Origin: Exophiala sp. HKRS030
Taxonomy: Eukaryota > Ascomycota > Eurotiomycetes > Chaetothyriales > Herpotrichiellaceae
Assembly (NCBI GenBank): GCA_023897205.1
Contig: JAHWDD010000002.1
Coordinates: 1,550,001-1,614,000 of the forward strand
Direction: 5' to 3'
Length of the DNA: 64,000 nucleotides
The notes under the pieces were generated by a model. The model searched no databases and was not told the DNA's origin. It worked only from the letters and a program-made list of their open reading frames with translations. Of this stretch, positions 47,121-58,154 are shown one piece after another; position 1 is the stretch's first letter; every line of letters starts with the position of its first letter. A program made the translations under genes and the position numbers.

Positions 47121-49574
47121 GATGCTTTGTGCACCAAGCAGAAATGAAGCTGATCGTCGACACGGGTCAGAGAGGGCGACTGCTGTTATAAGACCTTTGG
47201 AGTCCTCAAGTGACCTGGCAGCCAGTGTCGGTGCTGCTAGGTTCTATCCCAACCCCTCCTCATACACGCGGTCGCTGAAATACGAGTTGATACAAGAGAC
47301 TCCGTATTTTGGGGCTCAAAGAGCCAAGGACCAAATTCCGGCTGAGCAAAGTGGACCTTTCATCTCATCATCAGCCCTCTAGCTTGATGAACATACCCTG
47401 AGGCGATGATTCATCACATGCCCCAAAGTACAAGCATGCCTCAGTGTGGGAAATGCCTTCGAATAAATGAATACCCCATGGATGCTGAACAATGAAACAA
47501 AGCCCAAAAAAGAAGTAAGGGGGGTTAGGAAAACTCGAAACTGCAACACAGTCTCGCTAGTCGCCATAGTCTAATTCCCCCAAAATATACAAGGCTTGCA
47601 CTTGGTACAACCGTGGAGGGCCTTATCGCTAAAATGGTCGGGAAATCCCGATTATGAGCCCATCAATACCAACGACGAACAGTAATACCTTGCAGCCGCC
47701 ACGACAGATGCAGATCAAGGTGTGGATAGTTGTGGATGCAATGTACTGCATAGTACATTTGCGTGGTTCACCGTCACGAAATTGTTACTCAGGGCCCTCC
47801 AGATCTTGACTGTGAAATCTATGGATCTTCACATTTCAGCCCCCAGGACGCAGTCGTGGCTTGCAACGCCTCTGAAACAATTTAAGGAAAGCTGGCGACC
47901 CTATGCAGCCAAAGGCCCGGTTCGTCCCAATGATCGGGCTTCGGAAACTTCATTCGACAATGATAAGTGTTTGAAGCCCGGAAAGGGGCCGCCGAGGAAC
48001 TATCCGTGAGGCTCTCTGCATCGCCCAGCTCTAGGGGCAACTTGGCGAAATCTTCCTAACAATGGCATCGTAACACTCTCAACGCAGCCGAAACCCAGAA
48101 CATTTGCATACATTACGAAAACGGCATTTGATCGGGTCTGTTGCATGCAAGGTGTACTGAGATGTTCAGTCTATATTCAGCCCCATCCGGCCACTACCCT
48201 GTCAGAATCGAGGTCAAGAGACATACGCGTACTCCTTTCGAAGTACTACGTTTATCCAAAAGATTCCGCAGAGCCGCAATAACAATCCCAATTTCGCCCC
48301 TCGTCGACGGCCAAGGACCTTTAGTCACTCCGCGATCGGATTCACCGATGGGCTCGAGGCCAGAATTAACAGCGAAGTCATCGAAGAGACCTTAGTACGG
48401 AGTACTCCCACTTGGAGTTCCTCGACCACGCTTCTAGTGCAGACTATCTTCAATCCTGAATTATTTTTCAAAATGATTGTTCACAGGCGTTCATATCCTA
48501 GTCCATCAAGGTAGCGATGATCGTCAGCAAGTTGCACACCACACGTGACAGTATTGTGAGCTGTCCCTGATTTTCTCTCAGGGCTCTAAGTACCATTCAC
48601 AACATCAGATTGGGCGACGTGCATTTCCCGGTGGAATTATAGACCTTCCGAAGAGATTCTGTTACATGCTCAGCAATGTTACCACTGGAAAAATTCAATA
48701 CCCTCCCATACACTGGCCCTGTCCAAAGTTGGACATTTGTTACGCGAACGAACAGAACCTGCCGTCTTTGGGGTTGAAACTCCTTTTCACGGTCCTACAT
48801 TCCTACTCCAACCACGGGGAGGTTTCGATCCCGGGAAAGCTACTATCCGATGGTTCTCGACCCCAAGGTTTCCCAATGGTATGGCAAGTGTTTGATGTTG
48901 CCAGATGCAAATGGAGACATTTTTGGGTTCATGTTGTGTCTAGAGAAAACACCTTTGTTGTGCGAACTCGTGCCCACCATGGCTTTGACATTTTGTATAT
49001 CGAAGCATACATTCATTCAGCTCTCAACTTTCCCAAAAGTCAAGCCGGTCCGACCAAGCAGTCTTCTAACGTATCATACGTATACTTCGATGTGCAAAAT
49101 GCACCTGCAATCTGTTCATGCAGGTGTAACAACGCTTCCGTGGGGAAAGTGAGCAATGGTTTGTGTATTGCAACTCCTTCTATGCATCGACTTTTGGATT
49201 CTCCCTCGTATCAGTCTTATCGACCATTGCATCCCTTCGGCATCTGCCCACTTTAGTATCTTACGAATCATGACACGCAGTTCTAGGATGCCGTTGTCAT
49301 GGACTGCTTCCGAATCCCATTGGTCTTGTCGATGCGCAATTGTCGAGCTCCAATGAAGACGATGCCGATGAACAAGAGTTCGGCCAAGGCCCTCATGAGA
49401 TTTGTGAGGTGATATGAGGCTGAGCTTGCCTTGCACTATACTCTCAGGGAGCAGTCGTTGCAATTTTGGTTTGGTTTGACATGGTCGAAAAAGTGTTGAT
49501 CTGCAGCTTATGGTTCAAGCTTCGACACAGCTGACTGGATAGGATCGGAATGGAATATTATTTGGTATCGTTTT
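47121..49574. other. 2.5-kb spacer, no confident gene
   Basis: A + strand ATG frame at 48666-49256 (196 codons) has no recognisable domain, and its composition looks non-coding. TACGGAGTAC occurs at 48396-48405. No RNA gene was recognised; a GGTTTCGATCCC string near 48823 resembles a tRNA B box but has no matching stems. Confidence 0.4.
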
Positions 49575-49910
49575 TCACTCATCTTCACTGGTGGCTTCGG
49601 TGCTCGGGTAGAAGTAACGCCACAACGCTTTTGCCCAAAAAATTGTCTCTAAGGTGCCCAGGACTCCGAGAGCAGCCAGGACGGTAACCCTAACTGTCCG
49701 AGAGGCGCCCAGACCAGCGAAACTGAATGAAGGATATGATGGATCGTTCTTGGGCCCGGGCCTCCTTCCTCGAAGGTTGGGTTCCTGCTGGCTCACGGTG
49801 CGAATTTGCGGCTTGAACGATACACAGATGGGCATTGGTTGTCGCTGAAGTTGCCCATTGAATTCATTGGCGAGGAACAATCGCCTTGAGGGAGATTTTA
49901 GGAAAGACAT
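49575..49910 (-). CDS. Small single-pass (probably mitochondrial) membrane protein
   Basis: 111 aa, single exon from the ATG at 49910. The N-terminal third is basic and polar (MSFLKSPSRRLFLANEFNG), compatible with a mitochondrial presequence. A linker GRRPGPKNDPSYPSF is followed by one transmembrane helix (RVTVLAALGVLGTLETIFWAKALWRYF region) and an acidic tail (STEATSEDE). I do not recognise the family by name, but the helix with ETIFWAKALWRYFYP looks conserved rather than random. The frame extends upstream to 50096 without a better start. Confidence 0.6.
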   Translation of the reverse strand: MSFLKSPSRRLFLANEFNGQLQRQPMPICVSFKPQIRTVSQQEPNLRGRRPGPKNDPSYPSFSFAGLGASRTVRVTVLAALGVLGTLETIFWAKALWRYFYPSTEATSEDE

Positions 49911-50447
49911 AGTGGCTTTTGTGATGTGAGAGGAAGATCCTGAGTACTTGGTTGTCAATGTCTCTAGGTTAGGTAGGAGTAAGAGAAAAGTGAAGAAACC
50001 GATGTTACAGTTCTCGAGCCTCATATACACTTGGCCTACCAAGCTCATATTTGCGGCACTATACTTGATACCAGGCTCAAGTTGCACAAGAACCATCAGC
50101 TACAAGGAAGAACTATCCATCCTGACAATGAGCGATGCTCCTTGAGATACGAGTACGGAGTAAATGACTCTCCTTCGTCTTCCCCTTTGGGGCCTTAGCG
50201 GGAAAACTAGCCTTGCCACTAGCGGGAAGAAAGCGCCATTTTCGTACTCGTATTCGTGTTCGTGCTCGTAAGCCGTCGAGAACGATTTATGATCTCTCCC
50301 TCTCCTCTGAATGTTTCTTACTTCCTCGATCAATGCTCATAGATAATGAAGCACTTGTGGCACTTTCGTTGATGTTTAGTCTCAAAGTGACCAAGAAGCC
50401 GCGACTAGAACAACTCCGTCCTACGCGCAAAATTTCTTACACCTGCA

Positions 50448-51710
50448 ATGGCCCCACGACGCTCCCACACAAAGTCGCGTCAAGGTTGCGTTACTTGCAA
50501 ACAACGACATGTTCGTTGTTCAGAGGATGGCCCGCCTTGCAAACCCTGTCGAATCCGAGGGACTCCGTGCGTATACGCTGCCGCTACAACAGTGACTCAA
50601 TCTCCTGTTCAACGCGATAGCAAGAAACCCCCAAAGCCGATCACCGCTCCCATACAAGCACAGAGATCAACCCGGTCACCCGAACACGATTCTCGCCCCT
50701 CAGAGGATGAACCGCCACTGTTCCCGGGCCAGCTTGATAAGCGGTTCTTCGAGCTTCAGCTCATGAACAGATATTCGACCACCACGTACAAGAGCATGTG
50801 CACCCCGGTCGCCGAGGATGACTATTTCTGGCGCACGAAAGTACCGGCAATGGCTCTACACTTTGACTTCTTACTAGATGGGATTTTCGCGGTGACTGCC
50901 TTCGAGATTGCCGCCACATACGACAACGACAGTTATGTCGATGCTGCGTTCGAATTTCAGACGCGATCGATCAGCGCCTTCAGGCGTCACCTAGACCATG
51001 CCCCTCCCGGGACCATCGAGCCAATGCTTTGCTTCTCCCTAATGATCATGATTCTCGCGCTGGCTTCGGCTCAGACCCAACCGGACGCGGCCTCCAGTCT
51101 GAACCTGGGCGGTAACGACATTCTTCAAAGCACCATCACACACTTTGAGCTGCTAGAAGGGGTTTGGGCTATTGTCGGGCGGAACGCCGATTACCTGGCA
51201 AACTCACCATACATCAGTCGATTGAAGCTTTTTGAGGAGCTGCCGTTGACGACGCTCGACCCAGAAATCGAAAGCGCCTTTTCGAAATTGAGTGACTATA
51301 ACGAAGCTAGGATTGGGTCAACGGTCAATGAAGCGTACGAACACCGAGTCAATCAGATTTCCTTGTGGGAGACCTGTAAGAAGGCTCTGTCGATGCTTCG
51401 AGAGTGTTTCGCCAAATGTGCGGATGAAACCTACAGCGGATATACTTTGGGTTGGCTCAACATGGCCGGAGATAACTATATCAAAGCCATCAAATCAGGG
51501 GATACCACCTCCCTTTTGTTGTTGATGTACTGGGGAGTTCTCTGCCAAAAATCCGGCCATCAGGCTTGGTGGGCGCGGAGCTACGGAGGTCTCCTTGTAG
51601 ACGAGCTTGTGAGGACCAAATTGGCCAATCTCACAGACCCCGAAATGAAAGCTCTAGTTACACTGGCGCAAGAAAGAGTCCGACAGTATAGGTCTAAAGC
51701 TGCATCCTGA
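50448..51710 (+). CDS. Zn2Cys6 transcription factor (Upc2-like)
   Basis: 420 aa, single exon. The N-terminal binuclear zinc cluster at 14-41 has CX2CX6CX6CX2CX6C spacing (GCVTCKQRHVRCSED, then CKPCRIRGTPC), preceded by basic KSRQ. A disordered linker follows, then a helical C-terminal domain with LLDGIFAVTAFEIA and LMIMILALASAQ. This short layout (about 400 aa, zinc cluster then an all-helical ligand-type domain) matches the Upc2/Ecm22-like and related fungal regulators, where the C-terminal domain senses sterols. Whether this one does so is inference. It lies 360 bp upstream of, and co-oriented with, the PrsW-like gene. Start MAPRRSHTK is the first ATG. Confidence 0.88.
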   Translation: MAPRRSHTKSRQGCVTCKQRHVRCSEDGPPCKPCRIRGTPCVYAAATTVTQSPVQRDSKKPPKPITAPIQAQRSTRSPEHDSRPSEDEPPLFPGQLDKRFFELQLMNRYSTTTYKSMCTPVAEDDYFWRTKVPAMALHFDFLLDGIFAVTAFEIAATYDNDSYVDAAFEFQTRSISAFRRHLDHAPPGTIEPMLCFSLMIMILALASAQTQPDAASSLNLGGNDILQSTITHFELLEGVWAIVGRNADYLANSPYISRLKLFEELPLTTLDPEIESAFSKLSDYNEARIGSTVNEAYEHRVNQISLWETCKKALSMLRECFAKCADETYSGYTLGWLNMAGDNYIKAIKSGDTTSLLLLMYWGVLCQKSGHQAWWARSYGGLLVDELVRTKLANLTDPEMKALVTLAQERVRQYRSKAAS

Positions 51711-52067
51711 TGCGTCAAGTGCACATGGGACACATCATTCCAGTTGAAGGGGATATCAAAACTAGTAGGGATGCTGTCACTTCAAGGGTGGGTCCTTTAC
51801 GACCACGAATACGATCACGAACACGGCTACGAAGAGGAAAGCGTTCGCAGAACCCAAAGTGGAACCACGGACAGATCGGGTCGAAGCCATTCCTTCTCGA
51901 TACATATGATGGATTGTCCTCGACTTGTATCTTGAATTCAAAGACTTTTACTTGTACAACACCCAAAGTCCTGTCTCTGCTCGTACAAGCGCATTCCAAC
52001 TTCTTTGCAGACCCAATCTTCGAATTGCTTGATCGTTGCACACCATCTTTGCTCCTCATACAATACC

Positions 52068-52937
52068 ATGGCGTCGACCAGGCTCTCGACAGACTCCCTC
52101 ATCTTTCCAGTCATGACATGCATACTCCTTTTGCCGACTGCGCTGCTCTGGAGCTGGGAAAGCCAGACGACAACCCATAAGACCGATTTCAGCACTCTCA
52201 TTGGGGCCTACCTCATCACTGGCACGATAGGGATGGCCATGGCCATGACCGCCCAAGGCATCCTCTCATATCTCGTGGCATTCATCATATTTCGCGAAAA
52301 TGCAAAAGAATACATCAAGGAATTCACCATGCCGGAAGACAAGATCAAAGATGCGGCCCACCGTGCTAAGCGGCGAGAAATGTCCTCGCGGTGGTCGTAC
52401 AGATTCTTTCTGGTCATCTTCTGTTTCGTAATGGCCGGCGTGATCGAAGAGGGTCTCAAATACCTGGCATTGATGTGCGCCTCCAGATACGGCACCGTCA
52501 CCCACGACCGAGATTACCTGGTCATTCCTGCCGCGGCCGGCGTCGGCTTCGCGACGATCGAGAACATCGCATACGTGTACGGTTCATACGAGAACAACGA
52601 ATCACCTCTCAAACTTGCCATCACCATTCTGGAAAGAACGCTCGTTGGAATCCCTGGGCACTCCATGACGGCAGCTCTCATCGGCGTCAACGTGTTGGCG
52701 AGGGACGTGCGAGGAATACCGATGTCACTGCCACAAATTCTGGGAGTGCTGGTTCTGTTTCATGGTTGCTCTGACCTTGTGTTGTTCCTTGCGAGTGCGT
52801 ACGAAGGGAACGTAGGGTGGGTTCATCCACGTAAAACCTCCACCATATGTGTCGGGCTTGGTTTGGTGATTGGCATTCAAGCGGTACTTGCTGGGCTGTT
52901 GAGGAGTAGGATGCTTGAACTTCAGGTAGCCTACTGA
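52068..52937 (+). CDS. PrsW-family intramembrane metalloprotease
   Basis: 289 aa, single exon, seven to eight predicted membrane helices. The PrsW/CPBP-like active-site set is visible: EEGLKYLAL (EExxK, about residue 127), TIENIAYVYG (ExxxN, about 164), GIPGHSMTAALIGV (His, about 199) and VLFHGCSDLVLF (HxxxD, about 232). Bacterial PrsW cleaves an anti-sigma factor within the membrane; fungal members are uncharacterised and may handle prenylated or membrane proteins. The frame is open upstream to 52005, but the first ATG is 52068 (ACCATGGCG context). Its position next to the Zn2Cys6 gene is noted, but no functional link is shown. Confidence 0.85.
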   Translation: MASTRLSTDSLIFPVMTCILLLPTALLWSWESQTTTHKTDFSTLIGAYLITGTIGMAMAMTAQGILSYLVAFIIFRENAKEYIKEFTMPEDKIKDAAHRAKRREMSSRWSYRFFLVIFCFVMAGVIEEGLKYLALMCASRYGTVTHDRDYLVIPAAAGVGFATIENIAYVYGSYENNESPLKLAITILERTLVGIPGHSMTAALIGVNVLARDVRGIPMSLPQILGVLVLFHGCSDLVLFLASAYEGNVGWVHPRKTSTICVGLGLVIGIQAVLAGLLRSRMLELQVAY

Positions 52938-53424
52938 TTGAGATCACTGTCTTTTGTCAACACTGGCTGAACGGACGTGACTGTTCAGTTGCCATGTACT
53001 CTGCGAGCATGTTTTCAATGGAAGACTATAACGGTACCATGTGTTGTAGTAGGAGAAATTCCATGTCATTAGGTTCTGATGGACTCAGGTGATGCTATTC
53101 ATGCTGCTTTTGTGTCGACTCACACTGACGTCGACGTGACATCAAAAGCGGCGACTGTATTGCAAAATGACTTCACTTGTATCCCCCCCTTCGAATGTCG
53201 TGTAACCTATGGCTGTAACAACCTCTGAAGAATAAACCTCTTGTAGAACAATAATGATTCATGGTTGACAGACAGATAAGGAATCTGCAATCTTCTATGC
53301 ACATGTTCACCCAATCCCTAAGATACCCAGAACACCTCTACCATCGCTGAACCATGCTAGAACATTCAGGTTGTAACAAATATCAAGATTGCATTTGAAA
53401 GAGAATCCAAAGAAAAACGAGACA
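52938..53424. other. Short spacer
   Basis: 490 bp between PrsW-like and PITH genes, same orientation. It contains the PrsW 3' UTR and the PITH promoter. No coding or RNA gene seen. Confidence 0.5.
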
Positions 53425-54096
53425 ATGTCTTCTCACGATCACCATCATCATGGCCATGGTCACGACCACGGACACGGTCATGGCGATGGACACGACCACT
53501 CACACGATCTAGAACCGGCTCTTCAATCTAACCTCTACAAACAAATCAACTTTGAAGGTATCATCACATTCAACGAGGCCGAACCTCGCTCGGGTGCCTC
53601 CATCGTCCAAAAGACCTGGGACGAGCGGATGAACGAAACCCCCATCCTAGAAAGTGACGCCGACGAGCAACTCCTCATGCACGTCCCGTTTTCCGGTTCA
53701 TGTAAACTCTACTCCATCCTCATCAGAACCTCAGACTCCGACTCGGCGCCCATGACGCTCAAACTCTTTCGCAACCGCGACGACATGGATTTCGGCATGG
53801 CCTCCGATCTGGCCCCGACTCAGATGCTGACACTTCCCAAAACCAACGACGTGGCCGAGATCCCCTTGAACCGAGCTCTCTGGAGCGGCACGACTTCCGT
53901 CAATCTCTTTTTCGAGGACAACCACTCCGGCGGCGACGAGGATGTCACCAGGATAGCCTACCTCGGCTTCAAGGGCGATTTCATGGCTCTCAACCGCGAA
54001 CCCGTCAGCGTCTTGTACGAGGCTGCGGCGAACCCACAAGACCACAAGTTGATTCAGGGATTGACTAATGTCAATCGATCCATGCCGGGACAGTAG
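53425..54096 (+). CDS. PITH-domain protein with His-rich N terminus
   Basis: 223 aa, single exon. Residues 4-28 are almost entirely His, Asp and Gly (alternating HDHGHGHG-type repeats), likely able to bind metal ions or simply low-complexity. The PITH domain (proteasome-interacting thioredoxin, C-terminal) follows: LYKQINFEGIITFNE, LLMHVPFSGSCKLYSILIR, PMTLKLFRNRDDMDFG, SVNLFFEDNHSG and RIAYLGFKGDF. In TXNL1 this domain docks on the 26S proteasome; here there is no thioredoxin domain, as in the human PITHD1 type. The start is the first ATG (53425). The gene converges with Vps20, 240 bp between stops. Confidence 0.9.
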   Translation: MSSHDHHHHGHGHDHGHGHGDGHDHSHDLEPALQSNLYKQINFEGIITFNEAEPRSGASIVQKTWDERMNETPILESDADEQLLMHVPFSGSCKLYSILIRTSDSDSAPMTLKLFRNRDDMDFGMASDLAPTQMLTLPKTNDVAEIPLNRALWSGTTSVNLFFEDNHSGGDEDVTRIAYLGFKGDFMALNREPVSVLYEAAANPQDHKLIQGLTNVNRSMPGQ

Positions 54097-54335
54097 TAGC
54101 CCTTTTGCCTCTGGTTGTATGCTTGCCCTGGTATGAAAGTGCTGATCGTGCCTTGCGAAGGGAACGATGGCACTCTTCGACGACGATCGATGATGCGAAA
54201 TCCGGTGGTGGCGGGTATCCATGGGCATACTTTAAGAATCCTCTTCTTCTCCTTGTTGCTTCCATAGCCCCATAGAGAGTCAATAGAACAAAAGGGAGTG
54301 ACTCTGTGATCATTCTCCGCCATGATGCATGCATT

Positions 54336-55122
54336 TCATGCTGCCTCCAAAGCGATGCGTCTCTGTTTGGCCCGTTCCTTTTGTTTCTGTGATCTCTCCA
54401 GCTCCGTCTGCGGCACATCAGGTAGTGTTGCCTCTCCCAAGACGGTCTTGTTGGGTGCGTCGGGCAATGCACTTGCCACGCCCGCAAGTTCCCTTTCCAT
54501 GGCCTCGAGTTCATCCTCGACCTCGTCTTCGTCTTCGTTCGACATCTGGCCCGCCAAGGCCTCGCTGATCTCCTCTTGATAGCGTCGCGCGTCTTCCGTG
54601 TCGGCCATCATCTTTTCCACCCCTTCGAGCCCGCCCATTTCTTTGTGGATCATGTTCAACACCTGGGTGCCCTGTTGCAGCCCGAAAAGCACATCTTTCT
54701 GGACCAGCGCGAATTCGACGCTGCTCGTCAGCTGCTCGAGCTGCTCGAGTTGTGCGTCCGTCTTGGACAGGAGGGATTCTTGGTATTTCTTACGGCGCAG
54801 CGCCAGGAGGGCTTTGGGTTTGTCGCCCTTGGCCAGGCATTCGCGGGCAATTTCGGTCTCGCGGGTCGTTATCACCGTTATTCGTTTCTGGTATTGACGT
54901 AGTTTGTCGCGTTGGTTTTTCATGTCTAGAATCGCCCTGCTCCCAAAGAGAGGCTTAGTATTGTGTCATACAACGCAGTTATTAAGGAGAGTGCAGTGCG
55001 GTGCGGTGCGAATGGGAATCAACTCCTCATCCAAAGTAAACAGGTCGAGTTTAGCGGGAAGTGTAGGTAGGTACTTACTTGTCCTGCGCTGAGATCTTGT
55101 GCGCGCTCTGAGAATTTCCCAT
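54336..55122 (-). CDS. VPS20: ESCRT-III subunit Vps20/CHMP6
   Basis: Exons 55122-55079 and 54936-54336 around a 142-nt intron (GTAAGT...GAGCAG); 214 aa. The first residues MGNSQSAHKIS give an N-myristoylation signal (Gly2), the hallmark of Vps20/CHMP6, which nucleates Snf7 on endosomal membranes. The SNF7 core has AILDMKNQRDKLRQYQKR, ALLALRRKKYQE and the acidic NEDEDEVEDELEAMERELAG, followed by a basic C-terminal helix (QKQKERAKQRRIALEA). The first exon is only 44 nt and is easily missed; without it the myristoylation site is lost. Acts in multivesicular body sorting and pH signalling (Rim/Pal). Confidence 0.93.
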
Positions 55123-56158
55123 TTTTGCTGCATATTCTTGTATGCTTTGGTGGTTCGAGAGCAATCCAATCTTCTAGTGAGTAAAGGTCGGTTTTTGGGA
55201 CATGGAAATTGTCTTATCGCGTGCCTCGGAGAGTGACGTTACCGGTGCCTAGAGCCGCTGCGCCTCCAATTTGGTAGTTTGGTCACCCGTGGGATTTCAT
55301 TCGACCCTTGACAGTTGACGACCTCCCCCTTCTTCTTGACTTTCAATCTCATCAAACTGATAATACGAGCAGTGTCCTAGGGCATTTCACATCTGCCATT
55401 GGGGCCCCCTCCGAATCTATTACAGAAGGCTATTGGCAATCTCTGACTTCTCCAACCACCAGCCTCAAGTTAATCTCAGAGTTTGACTCGTTCGTCCCTG
55501 AAAGTACTTGAAGCAATGCCTGGGGACACAGGTGACCCTTGGTGTAACCAGAACACTGGGCAAATATGAAAATGCCCATCAAGCAAACAATCTCATTAGG
55601 CTGCTGTAATACTTTGACATCAGGCAAAAATGCAGATAGAGGGTATTTTGACCTCAGGTAGGTAAACGTTCGCGAAGGACAAAGGGACAATTAGGATGGA
55701 ACATTTGCCTCCCGTGCCAGCCCCGATTCCATCTCTGCTCACATCCCGAGAAGGAAATGTTACAGTCTTGGAAAGGCTGTTTTGCTGAACGGCCAGTGCG
55801 TGTTGAGTGGTTGTTCATCTGCTTCCCACATACGCGTGGTCGACCGAGGACAACTACACCAATACCACCCAAGTGTTTGTTTTGTTTTTTCATTCATCAT
55901 TTGTCTCCTCCTCGTACACGAATGCGATCTCAACCGTTATCCAACTTGTGATCTTGTTTGTCTACAAACCACAGTCTGATTACAATCGACACCCCAAACG
56001 AAGCAACCCTGTCGCCGGGTTGGGCTTATAAGAACATCCATTCACTCCCGGGTACATCCAGGTATCAACATCTGCCACAACTGCTGTCCAGCTACACCAG
56101 AGTACAAGTGCGCTAGGAACAATCTTCCCCACGATACCAAGATCTGGGAAGTTGGACC
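55123..56158. other. Spacer, no gene seen
   Basis: 1 kb, AT-rich around 55850-55990, with a TATAAG element at 56027-56032 preceding the small frame at 56159. No supported coding sequence. Confidence 0.45.
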
Positions 56159-56401
56159 ATGGACATCTTTGATCAATTCTTCAGAGGTCGCCCCGTCACC
56201 ATAGCACGAAATGGACACTTGGACCCGGCCACCATGATTTATGGCCCTCGGGTCCGTCTCGCTGCACTCGCCATCCCAGAACGACGCAGACGTCCTCCCC
56301 CTCCTCCGCCTCCGCCTCGACGGCCCATCATCTATGATGACTATGGTGATGATTACGTGTCAGAGTCTGATTATGAGCAAGTCTTGATCGTCTGCATCTG
56401 A
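56159..56401 (+). CDS. Possible small proline/arginine-rich protein
   Basis: 80-codon frame with an ATG in good context, 130 bp after a TATAAG element. It starts MDIFDQFFRGRP, has a run of basic residues then eight Pro (ERRRRPPPPPPPPRRP) and an acidic Tyr/Asp end (YDDYGDDYVSESDYEQ). A second frame at 56401-56589 continues the same style (NYDSDLGSDYDYRRPRGG, then CRCCRP). This suggests a two-exon gene or a frameshift, but I could not find a GT-AG pair that joins them in phase. Function unknown. Confidence 0.35.
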   Translation: MDIFDQFFRGRPVTIARNGHLDPATMIYGPRVRLAALAIPERRRRPPPPPPPPRRPIIYDDYGDDYVSESDYEQVLIVCI

Positions 56402-56918
56402 TGGGGGGTTTCCCAAGGGCTGACAGGAATCACAGCTTTTCCAACTACGATTCTGACCTCGGCTCCGACTATGACTATCGTCGTCCACGAGGCGGTCCGC
56501 GACGCTCACGCACATGTCGGTGCTGCCGCCCATTGCGAACTTACTATCGTCCTCGAGTCACAATGAACAATTTCATTTCCATTTTGTGAGAGACAGAGTT
56601 GTGTTCAAGCGGATTAGGGCAGAGATTGATGGTCAATGGTCGTCGACGTACACGTTCTCCATGGAACATGTGAAGAAGAGAAGGAAGTCTTACCCTCTGA
56701 AAGGACAGTGGGAGGGGGGTAGTTGTCGTTGTTTTTCTGAATACTGGAAGGTGTTGTTGAATGAGTTGAGTTATTTTCGGGTTCAAAAATACGGGTTTAC
56801 CATTTGGGAAGTGGAAAAGTAGGAAATGGGGAATATGGGGAAAATGCCCGAGTTCTATGAGACAGAGTCATCCATGATACCATGGACAATGAAAGCATTC
56901 GTTTGTTTATCCAGCAAC

Positions 56919-58154
56919 TCATATCTCTACTGAAAGAATCACTTTATTTTCATCAGGCACTCCTTCCTCGTCCCCTTTCACGGTCCTCTTTCTCTCCAAC
57001 ATCCACCGGTACACCTCTGGGTTATTGTACGCCTCGGTCCAGCTGTCATGCATCAAGTCCGGGTACCTCGTAAACTCGACCTCTTTGGCGCCGACCTTTT
57101 CAAGTGCCTCGACCATTCGAGTCGACGCGTTGACAGGGATAATGTCGCCAAGATCGCCATGGTGAATCCTAGAAATATTACGGTCCATCAACCAGGGGAG
57201 TCTAGTGCTTGTGTCCATACCTACATTTCCGCCGAGTGGGACCTTCTGAAAGTCACATGTAACTCGATTGTACGAGGAACAAACTCACCAGTGAGGAATA
57301 TGCTTGATATGGACGACTCTGAGATCATCCCCTCCTCCACAAATCGGCACGACGGTGGCGAAGCGACGGGGTGTGTGCATCGCGAGTTCCCACGTGCCGT
57401 ACCCTCCCATGCTGAAGCCAGTGACGTGGATCCTGTCGAGGTCGACGCGGTGCCGGTGTACAATCTCGTCCAGCAAAGCCGTCAAGATCGACGCGTTCCA
57501 TCCGTACCCGTAGTCCATGTTGAGCGAGGGCGTCACCGTGATGAAACTCTCCGCGACCAAAGTGCACACTTGTTTTGGTACTGGTTCGGACGACTTGTCG
57601 CCTTGTGTGGTTTGTTTGCTTTTGCGCAGCCTTTCAGCTCGAGGGATGTTGATTGCCGGGGTATCCTCGTCGTCGTCCGGTGCAGACTTGAGTTTGTCAT
57701 AACATAAAATCACCTTCGGTATGCCGTGTCTGATCGACACAAAGGACTCGTTGCCGCCACGTTGAGATTCGCCCGCCCCGTGCAAAAACAGAATGAGCGG
57801 CCATTGGGTTTCCTTCAGCTCGTCGTAATTCGGCGGCAAGGAGACGAACTGCTCGTATCCAAACGGCGCATTGGACACCTTTTGGTCGTAAAAGTCGAAT
57901 CTGATATTGTCCGTCCGGGCGTAGGAATGCCCGGGATTCTTTGCCGTTCTTTGTCTCTCTGGCTCGAGACGTGCCATCACAATCTCTGGGACATTTTGCG
58001 GACCGCGTTTGGCAATGTGGTACTCGTGTAGCGAGTTGGAGTTTACCTTGGGGTCGTCGCGAGTTATGGTCTTTGGATGCGTCATTTTGACGTCCTGGTT
58101 GTATATTTGTTTCGGTTTGAGAAACAGATGGTGATCACTGATCACATCCTGCAT
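56919..58154 (-). CDS. Alpha/beta-hydrolase, feruloyl/PHB-esterase-like
   Basis: Exons 58154-57289 and 57168-56919 around a 120-nt intron; 371 aa. The nucleophile elbow GFSMGGYGTWE and oxyanion segment LILFLHGAGESQRGG are clear. Exon 2 supplies WIHHGDLGDIIPV, with the catalytic Asp in that loop, and the His in YPDLMHDSWTEAYNNPEVYRWML. This matches prolyl-oligopeptidase-like esterases of the PHB-depolymerase/feruloyl esterase type. There is no signal peptide, so the protein is probably intracellular. A Pro/Arg/Lys insertion (AINIPRAERLRKSKQTTQ) lies at about 185-205. The start could also be the Met at 58085. Substrate unknown. Confidence 0.83.

Noticed and set aside
48815..48840. tRNA B-box-like string GGTTTCGATCCC
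   Set aside because: Adjacent bases do not form a T stem and no acceptor or anticodon arm is present.
48666..49256. 196-codon ATG frame in the spacer
   Set aside because: No motif, no splice or promoter support, composition like surrounding non-coding DNA.
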